Assembly: GCA_964478735.1 (NCBI GenBank)
Contig: CAYZJB010000005.1
Location: forward strand, 1 to 64,000
Direction of reading: 5' to 3'
From: CAYZJB01 sp964478735
GTDB taxonomy: Bacteria; CLD3; SB21
Length of the DNA: 64,000 bases
Numbering within the stretch: the stretch's first letter is position 1; each line of letters begins with the position of its first letter. Shown piece after piece: positions 43,289 to 52,059 of this stretch. Position numbers and translations under genes: made by a program. The notes beneath the pieces are model-generated. The model had not been told where the DNA came from. It did no database searches and saw only the letters and a list, made by a program, of their open reading frames with translations.

Positions 43289-43732
43289 ATGTCCGATCCT
43301 GCAATCAATGCGTTGCAACCCTACTATGTGCTTGTTGAAGAGGTCATTGCGTCTTTAGGCGTCGGCGCTGATCAATGCCGTGTCAAGGACCAGTCGGGAA
43401 ATGTCGTAGCGGGCCAGTGGAATTTACGAAAAGGGTCGGCCAACATTTACGTCGATGTGTATGCCACGAAAGACGGGTATGGCTACTGTTGCGTCGCTTC
43501 TCCGATCATGGAGATCAAGACGGACAAACTCAAAGAATTCTATGAAAAGCTCCTCAACATCAACCATCAGATGTATGCGGTAAGTTTTTCGATCAATCAG
43601 GGCTGGGTGTGGCTCCGCGCGCTGCGGGAGTGCAAGGGAATGGATGCTGATGAATTGAAAGCCATGTTCGATCGCGTCGGGTGGTATGCCGACCATTATG
43701 ACGACGAACTCAAAGGCGAGTTCGGCGGCTAA
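43289..43732 (+). CDS. YbjN / type III chaperone-like fold protein
   Basis: 147-residue soluble protein resembling the YbjN domain family, which shares the fold of type III secretion chaperones. Supporting phrases are YYVLVEEVIASLG, ANIYVDVYATKDGYGYCCVASPIMEI, and the helix KLKEFYEKLLNINHQM with GWVWLRALRE. No secretion apparatus is in the window, so the fold does not imply secretion. The frame extends 23 codons upstream into the previous gene, but the ATG at 43289 has a strong ribosome site (GAGGAGG). It follows the SDR by 10 bp and converges with the 85-residue gene, stops overlapping at CTAA. Confidence 0.72.
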   Translation: MSDPAINALQPYYVLVEEVIASLGVGADQCRVKDQSGNVVAGQWNLRKGSANIYVDVYATKDGYGYCCVASPIMEIKTDKLKEFYEKLLNINHQMYAVSFSINQGWVWLRALRECKGMDADELKAMFDRVGWYADHYDDELKGEFGG

Positions 43733-43986
43733 TTGGCGATCTGCCGAGCTTTCAGGGCAAGACCTTCTATTTTTTTTGAGAAAATACGCTGGACTTCATT
43801 ACGGTCCTCTGAAGGGACGTCCTGCAAGAAATTTTTGTAGTTGCGAAGAACACCCGCAACGATGTTTTTGGCCTCGATGATTTCCCGTTCTTCCGCGCCT
43901 TCGGACGTCACCACGTCGAGAGTGGTGAGGGCTTCGTTGATTTCCTGGGCCATGGTAATCGATTTTTTTTTGGATTCTGTATTCAT
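43729..43986 (-). CDS. Small helical hypothetical protein (85 residues)
   Basis: 85-residue charged protein, predicted all alpha-helical with no membrane helix: helix 1 KKKSITMAQEINEALTTLD, then EEREIIEAKNIVAGVLRNYK, and a third helix DRNEVQRIFSKKIEGLAL. No family recognised. A ribosome site GGGAG lies about 10 nt before the ATG at 43986. Its stop overlaps the stop of the convergent YbjN-like gene. Coding is supported by the ribosome site and regular helix patterns. Confidence 0.6.
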   Translation of the reverse strand: MNTESKKKSITMAQEINEALTTLDVVTSEGAEEREIIEAKNIVAGVLRNYKNFLQDVPSEDRNEVQRIFSKKIEGLALKARQIAN

Positions 43987-44047
43987 CTCAAGTGCTCCCT
44001 TTCACGTACGATTAGTTTAACGAGAGGCCTTTTAAAAAGCAACGGCC

Positions 44048-45238
44048 ATGCGTACGCATATCAGAGAGTGGATTCGACACCATGAGAACGAGATTCTGGA
44101 CTTGCGCCGTTCGCTGCACGCAGAGCCCGAACTCAGCCATGCCGAGTTCCATACCTCCGCCCGAATCCGTGATTTTTTGAGCCGGTATGACGTTCCGGTC
44201 CATGAACAAGTCGCTGGAACCGGCTTACTTGCTGAATTGGGAACGACGGCCGGTAAAGCGTTTGCGCTGAGGGGAGACTTGGATGCCTTGCAGGTGACCG
44301 AAGAAACGAGTTTGCCGTTTGCAAGCCGGGTTCCGGGAGTGATGCACGCCTGCGGGCATGACGTTCACGCCACGATCATTGCAGCGACCAATGCCGTGCT
44401 GTCGGCCTTTCGATCCGATCTTCGCGGTCGCGTCAAGTTCATTTATCAGCCGGCCGAAGAGGCCGACGAGGGTGGGGCTGAGCGCATCGTCCGTGAGGGC
44501 CATCTTGACGACGTGGCGGCGATTATCGGTATTCATGTCGATCCGGCGCTGGAAGTTGGCCGCATCGGTCTCAAGGACGGCGCCATGATGGCCTCGATCG
44601 ATTTTTTTGCCGTCACGATCAAAGGTCCCGGCGGACATGGGGCACGACCGCATCAAACGACCGACACGGTCTTTGTTGCGTCTCAAGTACTAAACGGGAT
44701 ATACCAGCTGACGGGGAGGTATCTCAGCCCGCTGGAGTCACCGGCCGTGATTTCCGTCGGTTCCATTCGCGCCGGTCATCAGGCCAATGTGATTCCCGAA
44801 TCGTGTACGCTGTCCGGCACGATGAGGGCCCTGGACGATGCGTCACGCCAGAAGCTCCGAAGCTTGCTTGAGGGCGTCATTAGCCACACGTGTCAAATGT
44901 ATGGGGCCGAATATACGATAGACATCAAAATCAATGCTCCGCCTGTAATCAACGATCATGGCCTGGGCCGCCGGGTACGTCAAACGGCTGAACAGACATT
45001 TGGAACGGATTCTGTCGTTACACTGGAATTTCCGATGATGGCAAGTGAAGATTTTGCTTACTACCGTCAAAAATGTCCGGCGTATTTTCTCCGTCTTGGA
45101 GTCCAATCCGGTCCTGACACATCCTACCCGTTGCATAACCCGAAATTTTGTGTTGATGAACGAGTCATTGCGGTCGGAGTCGAATTACTTGCCAATCTGG
45201 CGCTGGATTATTTTGAAAAAGAGGAGCCCGCATCGTAA
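44048..45238 (+). CDS. M20-family amidohydrolase (N-acyl amino acid / hippurate hydrolase-like)
   Basis: 396-residue cytoplasmic metallopeptidase of the M20D type. Metal and catalytic motifs are MHACGHDVHAT (His and Asp ligands), EEADEGGAERIV and the dimerisation/lid region with GPGGHGARPHQT. The end has SEDFAYY, also diagnostic. It removes acyl groups from amino acids (N-acetyl, indole-acetyl or hippuryl types); the substrate cannot be told. Length is standard (380-400). Its 3' end is covered by a hairpin (45226-45262) that acts as terminator for the convergent small gene. Confidence 0.92.
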   Translation: MRTHIREWIRHHENEILDLRRSLHAEPELSHAEFHTSARIRDFLSRYDVPVHEQVAGTGLLAELGTTAGKAFALRGDLDALQVTEETSLPFASRVPGVMHACGHDVHATIIAATNAVLSAFRSDLRGRVKFIYQPAEEADEGGAERIVREGHLDDVAAIIGIHVDPALEVGRIGLKDGAMMASIDFFAVTIKGPGGHGARPHQTTDTVFVASQVLNGIYQLTGRYLSPLESPAVISVGSIRAGHQANVIPESCTLSGTMRALDDASRQKLRSLLEGVISHTCQMYGAEYTIDIKINAPPVINDHGLGRRVRQTAEQTFGTDSVVTLEFPMMASEDFAYYRQKCPAYFLRLGVQSGPDTSYPLHNPKFCVDERVIAVGVELLANLALDYFEKEEPAS

Positions 45239-45262
45239 CACACACATTGAACCGATGCGGGC
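45215..45262 (-). terminator. Hairpin terminator of the 72-residue gene overlapping the M20 stop
   Basis: 10-bp stem: CGATGCGGGC (45253-45262) pairs with GCCCGCATCG (45226-45235), loop 17 nt. Reading leftward on the minus strand it is followed by TCCTCTTTTTC. On plus it overlaps the M20 stop and has no immediate T-run. Confidence 0.5.
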
Positions 45263-45292
45263 CTGGGGGTATAAGAGGCTTTTTTGCGAGCG

Positions 45293-45511
45293 CTAAGCGG
45301 ACTTAATTTTTGCCGGTTTAAAGATGCTCTTGATAATTTCTAAACACGAAACTGCGTTTTCTTCCGGAAAGCTCCAATAGTGCTTTTTGTCGTAATAGCC
45401 GTACGTGTAACCGAAATTGGCCAGCTTGAATTTAGCTTCCAGAATCTGCTTCGGTTCCAGACCGGCCACCGAAACCATGACTCGCGGTTGCATCGTTGTT
45501 AAAGCTTTCAT
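45293..45511 (-). CDS. Small protein of a new two-member family (72 residues)
   Basis: 72-residue soluble protein, paralogue of the 69-residue protein at 41736-41945 (21 identities in 58 ungapped positions, including FKLA, YG, H-x-WS-x-P and LEI). Predicted layout: strand, helix EPKQILEAKFKLANFGYTYG, strand HYWSFP, helix SCLEIIKSIF, then a Lys-rich tail. A strong ribosome site (GGAGGA) lies before the ATG at 45511. It stands alone between the M20 gene and the helicase, with an 11-mer (45582-45592) shared with the other small-gene locus. Function unknown. Confidence 0.72.
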   Translation of the reverse strand: MKALTTMQPRVMVSVAGLEPKQILEAKFKLANFGYTYGYYDKKHYWSFPEENAVSCLEIIKSIFKPAKIKSA

Positions 45512-45581
45512 GTCGTCCTCCGACTATCTAAATTTCAATCAACATTTCCAAAGGTCACTTATCGTAGCCGGTTAACAGTAG

Positions 45582-45592
45582 AAGCAACATAT
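45582..45592. promoter_or_regulatory. 11-mer shared with the other small-gene locus
   Basis: AAGCAACATAT, identical to 42207-42217, 70 bp upstream of the 72-residue gene start. On the minus strand it contains TTGCTT, and GATAAG follows 18 bp later, so it may include a -35 box. Confidence 0.35.
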
Positions 45593-45672
45593 GTGCCTAT
45601 TTATTCCTTGATGCTTACAAAGTAAATCGTATTTGTTATTATGCAACTTAATGCGATACATCCGCTTATTCC

Positions 45673-48369
45673 ATGCCCAGACAGTGTCAAAAAAGTGGGG
45701 AAAATTTCGTCACTTGTGGCTTTACTGAGACACTCATGAAAAATTTCTTGCACCATACAGGCAATTCCAAGTTCCGTGCTATCATTGCAGCCGGGGGCGG
45801 TTGGGAAACCCTCCATTTTGATCGAGGTCAGTCTCATGTCGATTTTGTACTGGATCTGACCCATTTCGGGCAGAACCCTGTGCCCTGGATCACATTTGGA
45901 TCCGATGTAGAGACTCCAGGGCAATCGGTCCGGGAGATCGGCTGGCTGACGCGTATCGTATTTCCTACCTTGCCGTCCTACGACTGGGCCTCTCTGGAAA
46001 GGCTTTATCAACCGGATTCAAAGGGCAGGTTAAGTGAAAAACTTGCCTTCATGTATCTACGATGGCTTGGTGAAGTAGCTCGTATGGATCCCGCGGTGGT
46101 AATTGCGGCGGCACGACTCGCCGCAGACCATCCCCTTGGAAAATTGTTCGGAGACATCGCCGGTTATGTCACGACTCAAAGCGCAATCCGTTTTCCATTG
46201 CCTCGACTTGAAATCAGCGAACCGCATGCCCATCGGATAGGTTCGATTCCACGGGCTATGGAAAGCGAGGGGCATCCTCTTGAACCGGAGCGAGTTGACG
46301 AATTTTTCAGTGCGGGAGTCCTACGAAATGCCATGTCCTACGAAGATCGGCCATCGCAGAAAGTTCTTGCTCGTCGTGTTGCGCAGGCGTTCAATGACGG
46401 GGATTTACTCCTGGCCGAGGCCGGGACGGGCACGGGCAAATCGCTCGCGTACCTCGTTCCGGCGGTGATGTGGTCTGTCCAAAACGGGTTTCCGGTCGTC
46501 GTCAGTACTCACACAAAGAACCTGCAAGATCAGCTCTTTTTCAAGGACATCCGATCCCTGACGCCGTTGATGGATTTCCGCGCTCTTCTGGTCAAAGGGC
46601 GGCAGAATTACCTGTGCCGGAAAAAAATTCGCGAGTTGTATGAGGAGTCAACCAGTCTGGTCAAGCCGGGGGAGCGTCTGGCCGCTTTGCCGCTCGTTTT
46701 CTGGGCCGCGAGAACGCAATCGGGTGACATATCCGAATGTACTGCCTTCGATTCCGACCGCTATCCGGGCCTGTGGCAAAAACTGGCGAGCGATCCCGTT
46801 CACTGCCAGATCAAAAAGTGTTTGCCGACATGTCCGGTTCGCCAGATTCGGGACGAAGTACGGAATGCACACGTCATTGTTGTCAATCACGCGCTTCTCT
46901 TTTCCGACCTGATTGCTCAGAACGCCATTCTCGGGGATTATGCGCACGTGGTTTTTGATGAAGCGCACCACCTCGAAAAGGTCGCCCAGGATTATCTGGG
47001 AGTAGAGTTTTCCGCACGCAGCGTACGTCGTCTCGTTCAGCGACTTTATGACCGCGATCAACAGGCCACGGGTCTTGTCGTAAAAATACGGAAACTCGTC
47101 CAGGATGCCGACTGGACGGGATCGGAGTCGGCATTTGCCATGAGCCTGATTGGGGCAGTGGCCGAACAATCGGAGCGGTGCCTCAAGTCGACCCAGGCCT
47201 ATCTTGCCGGAGTGGAGAAATCGTTATCGACCGGTGGGGCAACCGGTAACGGGCAATTGAAGATTCGCTACAACTCAAACGACAGTCCGCTCAGATCGTC
47301 ATCGGAAACGAAAGTTGAGTTTCTCACTGCTCTTGCAGACTGGCGCGCCTCTGTAGTGAATTTACTGGGATCCATGCGGTCGTGGCCGGCGCGGTTGGAG
47401 GCGGAGGAAGTGAGGGATCAGTTGGAGAGGGTGCTCGATGAAATCAAAACGCTATCGGAAACCGTCACGTTTCTGGAACGTGCCGATGCGGCACACTATG
47501 TGTACTGGTCGGAATGGATACCCTCCCGTAAGGGTGATCTCCGTTTTTATGCTGTTCCGCTGAACGTGGGGGATCTTCTTCATCAACTTCTGTTTTCCAG
47601 ATTACGGACGGCCGTTTTTTCGTCCGCAACGCTCTCCGTCCAGGGACAGTTTGACCACACGAGACGGAGACTGGGGCTGAACCACGAGGAGTTTCGCCTC
47701 GATGAAATCTCGCTCGCGTCGCCATTCGATTATGCGTCGCAATGCCGCGTGTTTGTCGTCGACGGAATGCCCGATCCGCAACACCCCGATTTTACAGTGG
47801 CCGCCGCGGAGGCCATCGACGAGCTCGTATGCGGGCTGCGAAAAAATACGCTGGTGTTGTTTACGTCTTACCTGATGATGAATCAGTGCCATCGGCTTTT
47901 AAAGGACCGATGGAAAGAAAATGGCATGACGCTTATCTTGCAGGGCCTTGACGGATCGAGATCGCAACTGGCGGAGCAGATGAAAACACGAGAGGCGATG
48001 GTTCTTTTCGGTACGGACAGCTTCTGGGAGGGTGTGGATTTACCTGGGGAGGCGCTTGAAGTGTTGATCATTACGAAGCTGCCGTTTGAGGTACCGACAG
48101 AGCCGCTCGTGGCGGCAAAATTGGAATTGATCGAACATGGAGGAGGTCGTCCTTTTTTTGACTACAGCCTTCCGGAAGCGGTGCTCAAGTTTCGTCAGGG
48201 CTTCGGCCGCCTGATCCGGCAGTCGAGTGATCGAGGTTCGGTGGTCATTCTGGACAGCCGCGTGATCCGCAAGTCGTATGGAAAATACTTCCTCGATTCC
48301 ATCGACGCAAAAGCGACGGTGGTCATGCGAACCTCGGAAGCCGTGCGGCGGCTGACAGATTTCTTTTAA
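45673..48369 (+). CDS. DinG-like ATP-dependent DNA helicase (XPD-type superfamily 2)
   Basis: 898-residue helicase. Walker A is EAGTGTGKSLAYL (about residue 252), the DEAH box is in VVFDEAHHLEKV (about 427), motif III is in SSATLSVQGQF, and the C-terminal motifs include FGTDSFWEGVDLPG and QGFGRLIRQSSDRG. Cysteines between motifs Ia and II (YLCRKK, VHCQIKKCLPTC) are arranged like the 4Fe-4S cluster of XPD/DinG. The first 240 residues are neither the exonuclease domain of Gram-positive DinG nor the helicase itself, and were not recognised. The start is uncertain: 45673 and 45736 are both ATG and neither has a Shine-Dalgarno. It should unwind 5'-3' on damaged or structured DNA. Confidence 0.88.
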   Translation: MPRQCQKSGENFVTCGFTETLMKNFLHHTGNSKFRAIIAAGGGWETLHFDRGQSHVDFVLDLTHFGQNPVPWITFGSDVETPGQSVREIGWLTRIVFPTLPSYDWASLERLYQPDSKGRLSEKLAFMYLRWLGEVARMDPAVVIAAARLAADHPLGKLFGDIAGYVTTQSAIRFPLPRLEISEPHAHRIGSIPRAMESEGHPLEPERVDEFFSAGVLRNAMSYEDRPSQKVLARRVAQAFNDGDLLLAEAGTGTGKSLAYLVPAVMWSVQNGFPVVVSTHTKNLQDQLFFKDIRSLTPLMDFRALLVKGRQNYLCRKKIRELYEESTSLVKPGERLAALPLVFWAARTQSGDISECTAFDSDRYPGLWQKLASDPVHCQIKKCLPTCPVRQIRDEVRNAHVIVVNHALLFSDLIAQNAILGDYAHVVFDEAHHLEKVAQDYLGVEFSARSVRRLVQRLYDRDQQATGLVVKIRKLVQDADWTGSESAFAMSLIGAVAEQSERCLKSTQAYLAGVEKSLSTGGATGNGQLKIRYNSNDSPLRSSSETKVEFLTALADWRASVVNLLGSMRSWPARLEAEEVRDQLERVLDEIKTLSETVTFLERADAAHYVYWSEWIPSRKGDLRFYAVPLNVGDLLHQLLFSRLRTAVFSSATLSVQGQFDHTRRRLGLNHEEFRLDEISLASPFDYASQCRVFVVDGMPDPQHPDFTVAAAEAIDELVCGLRKNTLVLFTSYLMMNQCHRLLKDRWKENGMTLILQGLDGSRSQLAEQMKTREAMVLFGTDSFWEGVDLPGEALEVLIITKLPFEVPTEPLVAAKLELIEHGGGRPFFDYSLPEAVLKFRQGFGRLIRQSSDRGSVVILDSRVIRKSYGKYFLDSIDAKATVVMRTSEAVRRLTDFF

Positions 48370-48390
48370 TCCACTCAAATTGGGAAAAGA

Positions 48391-48423
48391 AAAAAAGCCG
48401 ATGTCGAATGACATCGGCTTTGT
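48391..48423. terminator. Bidirectional terminator between helicase and TonB receptor genes
   Basis: Stem GCCGATGTC (48397-48405), loop GAAT, GACATCGGC (48410-48418), with a run of A on the left and TTT on the right. On the minus strand it has a long T-run, 23 bp after the TonB receptor stop. Confidence 0.88.
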
Positions 48424-48445
48424 TGCGATACAGATTTGGAAAAGA

Positions 48446-51400
48446 TCAGAATGTATAACGCAGACCGATCTGATATTGCCAGCGCGAGAGCAAGTCGCTG
48501 GTCTGGAAACGTTTCGGCAAAGTGACAAGGCCCGTTGTCGACGAATAATTGCCAAAGGTAAATGCAGGTTGTCCCGCAATGATTCCACGGTAGATCAGAT
48601 TACTGTTGTTCTGATTATTCACAAATTTATTTTGACCCCATTTATAATTTAGCCAGTTTAGCACATTCAGAAGATCCAGCGTGAATTCGAAACGACCGTA
48701 GTTTGACGGTATTGGGAGATGCTGTTCGAGATGGAAGTCCAGCCGATTAGTCCACGGCTCGACACTGGCATTACGCTTGATGAACTTGCCACGAGCATCA
48801 TCCAAAGCGTCGTCTCCATTAATGTAAGCGTCCAGATCGGCCCATACTTCTGCCACACTGCGGGGGTCTCCCGTGACGGGTACGATATTGATGTCACTTT
48901 GATCCGTCGGAACATAGATCAAATCGTTGGATGATTGTCCGTCTCCGTTCACATCACCACTGTAGGTTTCGGAATACGGTCGCCCGGAAAAACCGTTGTA
49001 GAAGAAGGACACGATCGTCGAATACTTTGGAAAGAACTCGAAGGTGTAAGCCAGGGACCAAATTATGCGATGACGCGTTTCGTAATTCGCTGTTGCAGTT
49101 CCGACATGATTTGGGTCGCCCTGAATCGGGTTAAATCGCCAGTTCGATAGCGCTTGACTTGACGTTCCACTGTTTTCATCATATGCACGTCCGTAAGTGT
49201 AGGCAAGGCTCGTGAAGAAGCCTTTGTCGAATTCACCCAGCCAACCCTTACCGAAGGTGCGCTGCAATTGGGCTGTGATACTGTATTCGTATCCGTTGTC
49301 CGTATTCGATAAATAGATAACGTTTGTATAGGAGGCGCTGTATTTTCCTGCAGCCGCAGTCGAAAATACGGGAACGGTTGCAGATGCATTTGTAGGACTA
49401 AGTTGTCGGGTTGTTCCAGCCGGCCTCAGGTTGATATCTTGGTAACGGATATTATTGATGTTTTTCGACGCGATAATATCCAATGTTCCGATAAATCCCA
49501 TCGGCAATTCATGGTCGATACCCGCATTGAATCGCCATACCTGTGGCAGTTTGAAGTCTTTGTCAGTAACATTGATTTCACTTGTAGGAGCGGTGAAAAC
49601 CTTTCCGGGCTGATTGTCGATATCAGTCGTGAAACTGCCTGGGCCGGGATTGGCGGTTGTCCTTCCAAATTCGACTCCCGTATTTCCGTATTGATTCGAG
49701 ATCCACACATACGGTGTGCGTCCAGAAAAAATACCAATGCCACCGCGGACTTGAGTTTTTTTGTCGTCAAATACGTCCCAGTTAAAGCCTGCACGGGGAG
49801 AAAAAAGAACGTTCCCACTTGGAACGACTTTCGTATTGGCCGTGATATTGTCAAGAAACGTCAACGTATCCACGCCGGGGTTGTACGCGGGCTTATCCGG
49901 CAAAACCGGAATGTCGACACGAATGCCGCCGGTAACACTCATTCCCGGCCGGACTTTCCAGACGTCCTGGACGTAAAATCCATATTGCTGAACGGAAAAC
50001 TTGGCCGTTGGTTTAGGATTGGTTGTGTCCAACGAATAACTCAAAGCATACGACGACGGTGTTCCTGCCAAGAAGTTGTTCAGGTTCGAAAAAGTATAGT
50101 TGCCGAAGAAGTCACGGATAAAGAGGTTCTCAAACGAAAAAAACTCATTATGGGTTCCAGCCGTAAAGGTATGATCACCCATGTAATAGGTGAAATTATC
50201 CGTGAATTCAAAAATATTTTGATCGAGCGAATTAGCTTGCGAAAAATTTTCAGTTCCTGCAACCAGCAGATTCGAGCCATATTGGACCCGTACTAGAGGA
50301 AATTTCTGTCCGGGGGTATCGCGTTTATCTCGAATGGTCTGAAAGGCAATGATGGCCTCATTGTGCATATTATTGGAAATTGCACTGTTGACCTGCAAGA
50401 CGGTCGAGTTTGTGACATTCGAGAAGAAATATCCGGCGTTTTCAAACTGGAAACCGTTGCTGGAGCCGGTACCTGTCGATCGTCCCAAAATATCATCGCT
50501 GGCGTCCACAAAATTATGGCGAAGAGACAAACGATGTTTATCGGTTAGATTGTAATCCAATCGCGCAAAAAGCTTTGTACTTGGGCGCTTCAAGGTCTGT
50601 ATTCCAAAAGACCCAGCGTTGTATCCGTAAGCACTGTCGAGAACAAAACGGAATCGTTCTGCATCGGCAACGGTAATTCCCGTAATTGACGAAAAATCGT
50701 TACTGGCTCCCGTGCCGGTGATTCCGAAAGCAGATGGTGAATTTCGCTTGGAAAATTCGCCATTGAGGAAAAAGAATAGCTTATCCTTTTGGATCGGACC
50801 CCCAATACGGAATCCAAAAATAGATTCATCAAACTCCGCTACCGGAATACGGTCCCTTCCGGCTCCGATAAAACTTTCATTTCTGAAGTACCAATATGCT
50901 GAGCCCTCCATTTTATTAGTTCCACTTCGTGTAATGGCGTTAATGCCACCGCCAGTAAAACCGCCCTTGCGTACATCGTACGGGGCAATTTCGATCTGGA
51001 ATTCCTGCAACGCATCGAGGCTGATCGGCGTTGTTCCGGATTGTCCGCCTGGAGTGCCGGATGCGGCCAAACCGAAAAGGTCGTTGTTCACAGAACCGTC
51101 AATCAAAATATTATTGTAACGATTATTTCGACCAGCGGCGCTATTTCCAGAAAATTGCGGCGTCAACCGTTGGAAGTCCGAAAAATCACGATTGATGGTC
51201 GGAAGGTTTTCCAATTCAGTCGTCGTTACGACTTTCTGAGCGCCTGTCCGACTGCTGCTGATAATCGGATTTCGTTCCGCAACAATTGCAATTTCCTCGC
51301 CCTCAAGGGCTTCTTCTCGAATCGTGAAGTTGATCGTTCGGTCTTCACCCAATGTGACAACGAGTCCTTCTACCGTTTCCGTTGCATAACCGATAAACTC

Positions 51401-51667
51401 GACACGGATGGTGTACGGTCCGCCGACACGTACGGCAGGGATATTGAATCGGCCATCCGCTCGTGTCGCCGCACCGAAAATAGTCCCGGATGGATCATGC
51501 GTCGCAATGACGTTTGCACCATAGACGGCCTGACCGTTGGCATCGACAACTCTTCCGCTGAATGCGGCGGTCGTGACGCCCTGGGCGGCAACAGACGATG
51601 TCAGAAGCATTGCAAAAAGCAATCCGGCAAGCGACCGAAGACCCATACGGTAACCAACCTGTTTCAT
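48446..51667 (-). CDS. Oar-like TonB-dependent outer-membrane receptor
   Basis: 1073-residue outer-membrane protein. The signal peptide is cleaved before Gln (SSVAA-QG). A carboxypeptidase-regulatory-like domain (about 10-100, AFSGRVVDANGQAVYGANV) precedes a plug (about 110-240) and a large barrel ending in Phe (IGLRYTF). The repeats and the plug phrase TINRDFSDFQRLTP are typical of Oar/SusC-relative receptors of the FCB group. The ligand is unknown; no SusD-like partner is beside it. The long frame extends 19 codons upstream, but the ATG at 51667 has AAGGAG and a promoter at 51778-51806. It is monocistronic with a terminator. Confidence 0.9.
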   Translation of the reverse strand: MKQVGYRMGLRSLAGLLFAMLLTSSVAAQGVTTAAFSGRVVDANGQAVYGANVIATHDPSGTIFGAATRADGRFNIPAVRVGGPYTIRVEFIGYATETVEGLVVTLGEDRTINFTIREEALEGEEIAIVAERNPIISSSRTGAQKVVTTTELENLPTINRDFSDFQRLTPQFSGNSAAGRNNRYNNILIDGSVNNDLFGLAASGTPGGQSGTTPISLDALQEFQIEIAPYDVRKGGFTGGGINAITRSGTNKMEGSAYWYFRNESFIGAGRDRIPVAEFDESIFGFRIGGPIQKDKLFFFLNGEFSKRNSPSAFGITGTGASNDFSSITGITVADAERFRFVLDSAYGYNAGSFGIQTLKRPSTKLFARLDYNLTDKHRLSLRHNFVDASDDILGRSTGTGSSNGFQFENAGYFFSNVTNSTVLQVNSAISNNMHNEAIIAFQTIRDKRDTPGQKFPLVRVQYGSNLLVAGTENFSQANSLDQNIFEFTDNFTYYMGDHTFTAGTHNEFFSFENLFIRDFFGNYTFSNLNNFLAGTPSSYALSYSLDTTNPKPTAKFSVQQYGFYVQDVWKVRPGMSVTGGIRVDIPVLPDKPAYNPGVDTLTFLDNITANTKVVPSGNVLFSPRAGFNWDVFDDKKTQVRGGIGIFSGRTPYVWISNQYGNTGVEFGRTTANPGPGSFTTDIDNQPGKVFTAPTSEINVTDKDFKLPQVWRFNAGIDHELPMGFIGTLDIIASKNINNIRYQDINLRPAGTTRQLSPTNASATVPVFSTAAAGKYSASYTNVIYLSNTDNGYEYSITAQLQRTFGKGWLGEFDKGFFTSLAYTYGRAYDENSGTSSQALSNWRFNPIQGDPNHVGTATANYETRHRIIWSLAYTFEFFPKYSTIVSFFYNGFSGRPYSETYSGDVNGDGQSSNDLIYVPTDQSDINIVPVTGDPRSVAEVWADLDAYINGDDALDDARGKFIKRNASVEPWTNRLDFHLEQHLPIPSNYGRFEFTLDLLNVLNWLNYKWGQNKFVNNQNNSNLIYRGIIAGQPAFTFGNYSSTTGLVTLPKRFQTSDLLSRWQYQIGLRYTF

Positions 51668-51777
51668 GGGAGTCTCCTTACTGTGGTTGATAAATGAAAG
51701 AAAGAAGAAAGAAATACGAATCATGGGTAAGGTGTGTGTTCAAAATCGGCGAAAGATGGGACGATTTTGTTAGGCGG

Positions 51778-51806
51778 ATATTAAAGAAGCATTAGTTCTC
51801 GGTCAA
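51778..51806 (-). promoter_or_regulatory. Promoter of the TonB-dependent receptor
   Basis: On the minus strand TTGACC (51806-51801), 17-bp spacer, TAATAT (51783-51778). The leader to the ATG at 51667 is about 105 nt, room for post-transcriptional control. Confidence 0.75.
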
Positions 51807-51862
51807 TAACAAAAGTGATGAATTTTTTCTAATGGTTTCGATTATTTATCGAGAAGAAAAGC

Positions 51863-51891
51863 TTGATAAAATTGGTACCCGCGCCTATCTT
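51863..51891 (+). promoter_or_regulatory. Promoter of tRNA-Arg(CCG)
   Basis: TTGATA (51863-51868), 17-bp spacer, TATCTT (51886-51891). Transcription should begin about 5 bp before the mature tRNA 5' end at 51903. Confidence 0.8.
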
Positions 51892-51902
51892 GGTGCCCAT
51901 TT

Positions 51903-51975
<73 letters not shown>

Positions 51976-51980
51976 CTAAT

Positions 51981-52016
51981 TTCGAATTGCGAATTGTTTA
52001 ATTACGAATGTCGAAT
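51981..52016 (+). repeat. Left AATTCG-type repeat flanking the S23-type gene
   Basis: Short degenerate units CGAATT (51983), CGAATT (51990), AATTACGAAT (52000-52009) and TCGAAT (52011). The 10-mer AATTACGAAT is inverted at 52434-52443 on the right side of the gene. Confidence 0.6.
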
Positions 52017-52059
52017 TTTTGTGTTTTGTGGTGCATCGTAGCCGGTTTGGGGTCTTCTT

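Noticed and set aside
49403..50296. 297-codon plus-strand frame antisense to the TonB receptor
   Set aside because: Antisense shadow; the receptor frame has signal peptide, plug and barrel in order.
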